A DNA stretch of 46,759 nt. Source: CAYZBM01 sp964476705. GTDB lineage: Bacteria > Pseudomonadota > Alphaproteobacteria > Rickettsiales > UBA6187. The notes under the pieces are model-generated. The model searched no databases. It saw nothing but the letters and a program-made list of their open reading frames with translations, and had not been told where the DNA came from. Below are positions 40,839 to 46,759 of the stretch, one piece after another. The stretch covers positions 1 to 46,759 of the forward strand of contig CAYZBM010000007.1 in NCBI GenBank assembly GCA_964476705.1, read 5' to 3'. Positions within the stretch are counted from its first letter, which is position 1. The number at the start of each line of letters is the position of its first letter. The translations under genes and the position numbers were made by a program.

Positions 40839-42827
40839 ATGAGCCAGCCGCTATTAAAAATCTTATTACCTAGAGCTATAGATTTCCCCCTAACATATAG
40901 AAATTCTTTGAATTTGGCAATAAATATAGGCGATCTAGTAAAAGTACCGCTGGGTAATAGCACTTCTTTGGGGTTGGTTATAGCTTTGGCTGTAGCAGAT
41001 GAGGAATTGGCAGCCTCTAAAATTAAAGACATAATAGAAAAATACCCAGATTATAGCTTTGCTCCAGACTTACTAAAATTTATAGATTGGGTAGCAAATT
41101 ATACTATGGCCGAAAAAGGTAACATCCTTAAAATGGCTTTAAGCGGCTTTACTAAAATGTTAGAGGGAAAAAAACTTGAGCCTAAAAATAGAATAACTCC
41201 AATTTTTAAAAAAGTGGCTCTAAATCAAGATCAAGAGATTGCAGTTTCTAGCATAGAAAAGGACTTATTTAAAAAGGAATTTAGTGTTACTTTGCTAGAT
41301 GGGGTAACGGGATCTGGTAAAACAGAAGTTTATTTTTCGGTTATAGAAAAAATATATAAAGAATCAGATAGCCAAATTTTAGTGCTATTGCCAGAAATAA
41401 TTTTAACTACCCAATTTATCAAAAGATTTAAAGATCGATTTGGATTTTTGCCAGCCGAGTGGCACTCTGGAGTAACTCCAGCGCAAAAAAATAAAATCTG
41501 GCAAAATATAATAACCGGCAAAGAAAGGATAATAGTTGGAGCTAGATCAGCTTTATTTTTACCCTATAAAAACTTAAGTTTAATTGTAATAGATGAAGAA
41601 CATGATAATTCATATAAGCAAGAAGAAGGAGTAATTTATCAAGGAAGGGATATGGCTATAGTTAGAGCTAATATCGAAAAGATTCCAGTTATTTTGGCTT
41701 CAGCAACACCTTCGATAGAAACCTATAATAATGTTCTTTTAGGTAAGTATAAATGCTTACAGTTATTAGGAAGGCATGAAGCCACTATGCCAGATATAGA
41801 AATTATTGATATGCGGAAAAATAAACAATTTAATTCTTGGATATCAGATGAACTAAAAGAGCAAATAGCTGAAAATATCAAAAAAGAAGAGCAAAGCTTA
41901 TTATTTTTAAATAGAAGAGGTTATGCTCCAGTTAGTCTTTGTCGCAATTGCGGCCATAAATTTGGTTGTAAAAATTGTAGCGGTTTATTAATCAAGCACG
42001 ATAACCCTCCCCGCTTGCTTTGCCATATTTGTGGTTATTTAGAAAAAGCAGTAACTACCTGCCCTGCTTGTGTTAAGGAGAATTCTATTGTGGCTTGTGG
42101 GCCTGGCGTACAAAGAATAGAAGAAGAAATAAAAAAATTATGGCCAAACTCTAGGATTATTTTGCTAGATAGCGATCATTTAAGTGGCAAAAATAAGCGG
42201 GAAGGAATAATTGGTAAAATTATAGAAGGAGAATATGATATTATAATTGGTACCCAAATCACCGCTAAAGGGCACCACTTTCCAAAACTAACTCTAGTTG
42301 GAATCATAGATGCCGATATTGGCCTTATGGGAGCAGATTTAAGGGCGGCAGAAAAATGTTTCCAATTGTTACATCAGGTTTCAGGACGTGCTGGTAGAGA
42401 AAAACAACAAGGTAAAGTACTCATCCAGAGTTATTTGCCGGATAGTTCGGTAATTAAAGCTCTGTCTTCAGGTGATCGCGACGATTTTTTAGAGCTTGAA
42501 CTAAGTAATAGAGAAATGAGTCTAATGCCTCCTTTTTCAAGATTGGTTGCTATTATCATTTCAAGCAAGAAAGAAAAAGCCGCAGAAAAATTAGCCCATC
42601 TTATAGTACAAAAGTCACATGCTTATTTTGCTAATCAAGATATTCAAGTTTTAGGGCCGGTACCTGCGCCTATTTATATAGTTAGGGGGAATTATAGATT
42701 TAGAATTTTAGTTAGAAGCGGCTTAAAAGTTAACATACAAAAAGCTATAAAATCTTTTCTTTTGGGCTTTAAAAAACCTAGCTCACTTAGCATTAAAATA
42801 GACGTAGATCCCTACAATTTTAGTTAA
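40839..42827 (+). CDS. priA: Primosomal helicase PriA
   Basis: PriA restarts stalled replication forks. The 662-aa protein has an N-terminal DNA-binding domain, Walker A GVTGSGKTEVYF (155-162 core), DEEH at 252-255, and a zinc-binding region with eight cysteines in CRNCGHKFGCKNC and CHICGYLEKAVTTCPAC (about 369-416). C-terminal helicase motifs IIGTQITAKGHHFP and HQVSGRAGREKQQGKV are intact. It lies upstream of the ATP synthase genes as in many alphaproteobacteria. A weak TGGC/GCCA hairpin follows at 42835-42848. Confidence 0.97.
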   Translation: MSQPLLKILLPRAIDFPLTYRNSLNLAINIGDLVKVPLGNSTSLGLVIALAVADEELAASKIKDIIEKYPDYSFAPDLLKFIDWVANYTMAEKGNILKMALSGFTKMLEGKKLEPKNRITPIFKKVALNQDQEIAVSSIEKDLFKKEFSVTLLDGVTGSGKTEVYFSVIEKIYKESDSQILVLLPEIILTTQFIKRFKDRFGFLPAEWHSGVTPAQKNKIWQNIITGKERIIVGARSALFLPYKNLSLIVIDEEHDNSYKQEEGVIYQGRDMAIVRANIEKIPVILASATPSIETYNNVLLGKYKCLQLLGRHEATMPDIEIIDMRKNKQFNSWISDELKEQIAENIKKEEQSLLFLNRRGYAPVSLCRNCGHKFGCKNCSGLLIKHDNPPRLLCHICGYLEKAVTTCPACVKENSIVACGPGVQRIEEEIKKLWPNSRIILLDSDHLSGKNKREGIIGKIIEGEYDIIIGTQITAKGHHFPKLTLVGIIDADIGLMGADLRAAEKCFQLLHQVSGRAGREKQQGKVLIQSYLPDSSVIKALSSGDRDDFLELELSNREMSLMPPFSRLVAIIISSKKEKAAEKLAHLIVQKSHAYFANQDIQVLGPVPAPIYIVRGNYRFRILVRSGLKVNIQKAIKSFLLGFKKPSSLSIKIDVDPYNFS

Positions 42828-43034
42828 CCCTTTTTGGCAATACGGCCATTTAAATTTATTTATAGCGACACTCTCGTCTAATCTAAGTAGACACGCCCCA
42901 TATTTTCAATTATTAATTTATAGATAAGAGAGGAAATTTGTGATTTAAAGCTTTTAAAGCCAAAATTGTTACTTGCAAGCTTAAAATCTTTATGCTATTT
43001 GTCCCATCCCGTTTAACTTGGAGTTTTTATTGAT

Positions 43035-43595
43035 ATGCTAACTGCCTACTCACAGCTTGCTAGAAGATATGCAAAGGCCCTATTTGATTTGGCTGCAGAA
43101 AAAGGTGAGCTTGATAAAGTTGCTGATGATATAAATAAAGTTGCGGAAATCGTAAAAAATAATAACGAAGTAAGTAAGGTTTTGGTAAGTCTGGTATATT
43201 CTAATAATTTGCGTCTACAGCTAATGACTACAATTATTGAGAAGTTAGAGCTTGGCCACATTAGTAAAAATTTTCTAATGGTGTTATTAGATAATAGTAG
43301 AATTAATTATCTATGTGAAATAATTGAATATTTTTCTGAATTGGTTTTAGAAAATAAAGGTTATGTTATTGCTTATGTTAAAGCGGCAAAGATATTAAAC
43401 GCTAGCGATATTAAAGAAATAGAAGAGCATTTATATAAATTTATTCAGAAAAAAGTTAAAGCTGTGGTTTATTTAGATGAGAATATTATAGGCGGCCTTG
43501 TTGTTACTATTGGGTCTAGAATGTGGGATGGATCTATTTTAGGACAAATTAATAGGATTCATAACCAGGCTAAACAAGCTATTGATGCGGCATAA
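43035..43595 (+). CDS. atpH: ATP synthase F1 delta subunit
   Basis: The delta subunit links the F1 head to the peripheral stalk. The 186-aa protein starts LTAYSQLARRYAKALFDLAAEKG and ends with VVYLDENIIGGLVVTIGSRMWDGSILGQINRI, the conserved delta/OSCP C-terminal signature. TTGGAG is upstream of the start. It begins the atpH-atpA-atpG-atpD order usual in alphaproteobacteria, where the F0 genes are located elsewhere. Confidence 0.95.
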   Translation: MLTAYSQLARRYAKALFDLAAEKGELDKVADDINKVAEIVKNNNEVSKVLVSLVYSNNLRLQLMTTIIEKLELGHISKNFLMVLLDNSRINYLCEIIEYFSELVLENKGYVIAYVKAAKILNASDIKEIEEHLYKFIQKKVKAVVYLDENIIGGLVVTIGSRMWDGSILGQINRIHNQAKQAIDAA

Positions 43596-43668
43596 ATTGG
43601 TTTTTGAAAAAATAATTGTTATAAAAAAGTAAGAATAACTTAAATACAAAGTTTTAGGAGAAGTTTTC

Positions 43669-45198
43669 ATGAATATTAGAGCAACCGAAGTAGGTGAAAT
43701 TTTAAAACAACAGATAAAAGATTTTGATACCAATGTAGAACATAGCGAGGTTGGTAAAGTTGTTGAAGTAAAAGACGGAATTGCAGTTGTCTGTGGTTTA
43801 GATGGAGTGCAATCTGGAGAGATGGTGGAATTTGCTTCTGGCGTTATGGGAATGGCTCTGAACCTCGAAGAAGACAATGTAGGAGTAGTAATTTTTGGTG
43901 ATGACAGCAAAGTAAGAGAAGGCGATGTAGTTAAAAGAACTAGAAAAATTGTTGAAGTGCCAATAGGTAAAGAGCTTTTGGGCCGTGTAGTTGATGGCTT
44001 AGGAAATCCAATAGACGGCAAAGGTCCGCTTAAAAATAAGCAAACCAGATTGGTGGAAGTTAAAGCCCCAGGAATTATTGCCCGTAAATCTGTTTGTGAA
44101 CCAGTACAAACTGGAATTAAAGCTATAGATACCTTAATTCCAATTGGTCGTGGTCAAAGAGAACTAATCATTGGTGATAGACAAACTGGAAAAACTGCAG
44201 TTATTTTGGATACTTTTATCAATCAAAAATCAAGCCACGAAGCTAATGATGAAAGTAACAAGCTTTATTGTATTTATGTTTGTATTGGACAAAAAAGATC
44301 TACGGTTGCGCGTATTGTTAAAAAGCTCGAAGAAGAAGGAGCTTTAAAATATACTATAATAGTTGCAGCTACTGCTTCTGACTCTGCGCCACTACAATAT
44401 TTAGCGCCATATACTGGCTGTACAATGGGTGAATATTTTAGAGATAATGGGATGCATGCATTAATTGCTTATGATGATTTATCTAAACATGCGGTAGCTT
44501 ATAGACAAATGAGTTTGTTATTACGTAGACCACCTGGACGTGAAGCTTATCCTGGAGACGTTTTCTATTTACATTCTAGGTTACTTGAGCGGGCGGCAAA
44601 AATGTCAGACGCTGAAGGTGGTGGATCTCTTACGGCTTTACCGGTTATTGAAACTCAAGCCGGAGACGTTTCTGCCTATATTCCAACTAACGTAATTTCT
44701 ATTACTGATGGTCAGATATTTTTAGAAACAGAATTATTTTATAAGGGCGTAAGGCCAGCTGTTAACGTTGGATTATCGGTTTCTCGGGTTGGTTCGGCCG
44801 CGCAAATTAAAGCTATGAAGCAAGTTGCGGGCTCTATAAAATTAGAATTAGCTCAGTTTAGAGAGATGGAAGCCTTTGCACAATTTGGTTCTGATCTTGA
44901 CGCCTCTACCCAAAAATTACTAGCTAGAGGAGCCAGATTAACTGAACTATTAAAACAAAATCAATATAGTCCGCTTCTAGTTGAAGAACAGGTTGTGGTT
45001 ATTTATGCCGGGGTTAGGGGCTATCTAGACAAAGTTCCAGCTAATATGGTTACTAAATTTGAAAAAGAATTTTTAACTTTGCTGAATTTAGAACATAAAG
45101 ATTTATTAGAGACTATTAAAAAAGAACAAAAGTTATCTGATACTTCTGAAACTAAGTTAAAAGATATTCTAGCAAGATTTTCTGAACGCTTTGTGTAG
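43669..45198 (+). CDS. atpA: ATP synthase F1 alpha subunit
   Basis: Alpha alternates with beta in the F1 hexamer and binds nucleotide non-catalytically. The 509-aa protein shows the N-terminal MNIRATEVGEILKQQIKDF, Walker A GDRQTGKT at 169-176, YTIIVAATASDSAPLQYLAPY, and the signature PAVNVGLSVSRVGSAAQ. Its ribosome site is TTAGGAG. It follows atpH after 73 bases. Confidence 0.98.
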   Translation: MNIRATEVGEILKQQIKDFDTNVEHSEVGKVVEVKDGIAVVCGLDGVQSGEMVEFASGVMGMALNLEEDNVGVVIFGDDSKVREGDVVKRTRKIVEVPIGKELLGRVVDGLGNPIDGKGPLKNKQTRLVEVKAPGIIARKSVCEPVQTGIKAIDTLIPIGRGQRELIIGDRQTGKTAVILDTFINQKSSHEANDESNKLYCIYVCIGQKRSTVARIVKKLEEEGALKYTIIVAATASDSAPLQYLAPYTGCTMGEYFRDNGMHALIAYDDLSKHAVAYRQMSLLLRRPPGREAYPGDVFYLHSRLLERAAKMSDAEGGGSLTALPVIETQAGDVSAYIPTNVISITDGQIFLETELFYKGVRPAVNVGLSVSRVGSAAQIKAMKQVAGSIKLELAQFREMEAFAQFGSDLDASTQKLLARGARLTELLKQNQYSPLLVEEQVVVIYAGVRGYLDKVPANMVTKFEKEFLTLLNLEHKDLLETIKKEQKLSDTSETKLKDILARFSERFV

Positions 45199-45210
45199 GT
45201 TTAAGTAGAA

Positions 45211-46098
45211 ATGCCAAATTTAAAAAGTCTAAAAGTTAGAATTCGTAGTGTAAAATCTACGCAAAAAATAACTAAAGCGATGAAAATGGTTTCAGCGGCT
45301 AAATTAAAAAGAGCGCGCGAAAACGTAGAAGCTGCAACTCCTTATGCAGATAAAATGGCCAAAGTTTTAATTAATTTGGCAAATAATATTGAAAAAGAAT
45401 CCGCTCCACAATTATTAGTCGGTAATGGCAATAATAAAAAACATTTATTAGTAGTTGTGAGCTCTGACCGTGGTTTATGTGGTGGTTTAAATACCAATCT
45501 AATTAAAGCCGTTAAGAAAAAAATAATAGAGCTTGAAGGAGAAGGCAAAGAAGTTCGTCTTTTTACAATTGGTAAAAAAGGTCGGGAACTTTTATCTCAT
45601 TTTAAGCATTTAATTGCTTATGAAGTTGAAGGAATTACAAGAAAAAAATATATTGAATATGATGCAGTTGTGGCGCAAGCAACAAAAATAATTGAAATGT
45701 TTTATGCTAATCAATTTGATGTTTGTACGGTTTTTTATAATAAATTTGTTTCGGCAATTGCGCAAACAATTACCTTACAACAAATAATACCACTTGATGT
45801 TTCAAGTCTAGTTAAAGCTGAAGAATCAGAAAAATTAGATCATAAAATATATAAATATGAGCCAAGCGAAGAAGAGATATTAAATAAATTATTGCCGCTA
45901 AATATTGAAATTCAAGTATATCATGCCTTACTTGAAAATTTAGCTAGTGAACATGGTGCCAGGATGACTGCGATGGATAATGCGACAAATAATGCTGGAG
46001 ATATGATCAAGAAATTAACCCTGGTTTACAACAGAAGTAGACAGGCTAATATTACCAAAGAACTAATAGAAATTATTTCAGGAGCTGAAGCTGTATAA
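45211..46098 (+). CDS. atpG: ATP synthase F1 gamma subunit
   Basis: Gamma is the rotating central shaft of F1. The 295-aa protein has the N-terminal SLKVRIRSVKSTQKITKAMKMVSAAKLKRA, SSDRGLCGGLNTNL, and the C-terminal MTAMDNATNNAGDMIKKLTLVYNRSRQANITKELIEIISGAEA, all diagnostic of the coiled-coil shaft. It starts 12 bases after atpA. A gap of 126 bases separates it from atpD and contains no gene. Confidence 0.98.
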   Translation: MPNLKSLKVRIRSVKSTQKITKAMKMVSAAKLKRARENVEAATPYADKMAKVLINLANNIEKESAPQLLVGNGNNKKHLLVVVSSDRGLCGGLNTNLIKAVKKKIIELEGEGKEVRLFTIGKKGRELLSHFKHLIAYEVEGITRKKYIEYDAVVAQATKIIEMFYANQFDVCTVFYNKFVSAIAQTITLQQIIPLDVSSLVKAEESEKLDHKIYKYEPSEEEILNKLLPLNIEIQVYHALLENLASEHGARMTAMDNATNNAGDMIKKLTLVYNRSRQANITKELIEIISGAEAV

Positions 46099-46224
46099 GA
46101 TGATTTTTTTGTAATTTTGTAAAAGAAATTCTTAAAATAAACATCTCTAACATTGATATAGAAATGGATTCTTAAGATAAATATTATAAGTTTTAGATAA
46201 ATAATTATTGGAGTTGATAAAATT

Positions 46225-46759
46225 ATGGCAAATAAAGAAAATTTAGGAAAAATTACCCAAGTAATTTCCGCAGTTATAGACGTAAAATTTGAAAGTGGTG
46301 ATTTGCCGGCTATTCTTACGGCTCTTGAAACTGATAATGGTGGGAAAAGATTAGTTCTTGAAGTTGCACAGCATATTGGTGATAATTCAGTAAGAACTAT
46401 CGCGATGGATTCTACAGATGGTTTGGTTCGTGGTGCGGTAGTTAGAAGTACCGGAAAACAAATTATGGTACCGGTTGGACCTAAAGTTTTAGGCCGAATC
46501 ATGAATGTTATTGGTGAGCCAGTTGACGAAAGAGGTCCGATTGAATCTAAATTAACTAGATCAATTCATCAAGATGCTCCGCCATTTGCTGAACAAGCAA
46601 CAACTAGCGAAATTTTAGTTACAGGAATAAAAGTTATCGATCTATTAGCACCTTATGCTAAAGGTGGAAAAATTGGTCTATTTGGTGGTGCTGGGGTTGG
46701 TAAAACAGTACTTATCATGGAATTAATTAATAACGTTGCTAAGGCCCACGGTGGTTATT
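46225..46759 (+). CDS. atpD: ATP synthase F1 beta subunit, 3' end outside the window
   Basis: Beta is the catalytic subunit. The frame opens at ATG 46225 (GGAG upstream) and runs off the window end after 178 codons. MANKENLGKITQVISAVIDVKF is the typical start, VGPKVLGRIMNVIGEPVDERGP and GIKVIDLLAPYAKGGKIGLF precede the Walker A GGAGVGKT at 154-161. It is intact as far as it can be seen. Confidence 0.97.
   Translation, partial: MANKENLGKITQVISAVIDVKFESGDLPAILTALETDNGGKRLVLEVAQHIGDNSVRTIAMDSTDGLVRGAVVRSTGKQIMVPVGPKVLGRIMNVIGEPVDERGPIESKLTRSIHQDAPPFAEQATTSEILVTGIKVIDLLAPYAKGGKIGLFGGAGVGKTVLIMELINNVAKAHGGY

Noticed and set aside
46026..46502. Minus-strand frame over atpG and atpD
   Set aside because: It is antisense to two clearly conserved ATP synthase genes and has no recognisable features.
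1..46759. CRISPR array or toxin-antitoxin pair
   Set aside because: No regularly spaced repeats were seen, and no gene pair has toxin-antitoxin hallmarks. The small basic 48-aa protein has no partner of that kind.

Overview
The window is about 46.8 kb of AT-rich bacterial chromosome. It looks like an alphaproteobacterium, probably a host-associated member of the Rickettsiales or a similar reduced lineage. The evidence is gene order: hemE and the pyruvate,phosphate dikinase regulator gene flank a cluster of DnaA boxes, which is the replication-origin neighbourhood known from Caulobacter and Rickettsia. Next to it are aroE-coaE-dnaQ-secB-Tim44-mltA, rho-mdh-sucCDAB-lpdA, and xerC-fsa-priA-atpHAGD, all classic alphaproteobacterial blocks. 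The lineage below class level is inference.

Layout. (1) 1-2.3 kb is an accessory island. An AAA_14/DUF4143 ATPase gene is broken by a 10-N assembly gap and flanked by near-identical inverted repeats. Its promoter is bracketed by two copies of a 17-bp dyad. A GDSL/SGNH hydrolase and a decayed copy of the ATPase 3' end follow. (2) 2.3-8.3 kb (minus strand) holds an 805-aa surface protein with invasin-like architecture (signal peptide, beta-barrel, three IPT/TIG domains, DUF1554 tip), murA, dcd, an unrecognised membrane protein, a 48-aa basic protein and tRNA-Thr(GGT). (3) 8.4-9.6 kb carries a lipoprotein and a secreted PEBP/YbhB-like protein. (4) 9.6-14.4 kb (minus) is a compact histidine operon, hisB-DUF2628-hisH-GNAT-hisA-hisF-hisE-HIT-DUF486, which is unusual for an AT-rich rickettsia-like genome. 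(5) 14.4-16.6 kb is a palindrome-rich divergent promoter region and hslVU. (6) 16.7-19.9 kb (minus) is a 1075-aa orphan with a coiled coil. (7) 20-33.3 kb (minus) is hemE-hemH-hemJ, then rho-mdh-sucC-sucD-sucA-sucB-lpdA, which join haem synthesis to the lower TCA cycle. (8) 33.28-33.68 kb is the candidate oriC. (9) 33.7-39.1 kb is ppsR-aroE-coaE-dnaQ, secB (minus), a Tim44-like gene and mltA. (10) 39.1-46.8 kb is xerC-fsa (minus), priA and the F1 ATP synthase genes atpHAG plus the 5' part of atpD, cut by the window end.

Genes immediately beside the candidate origin point away from it on both sides, in line with replication direction. The core is ordinary housekeeping metabolism. The parts most likely to hold new biology are the ATPase island, the adhesin, the 1075-aa orphan, the structured hisB/hslV intergenic region and the GC-rich hairpin abutting tRNA-Thr.
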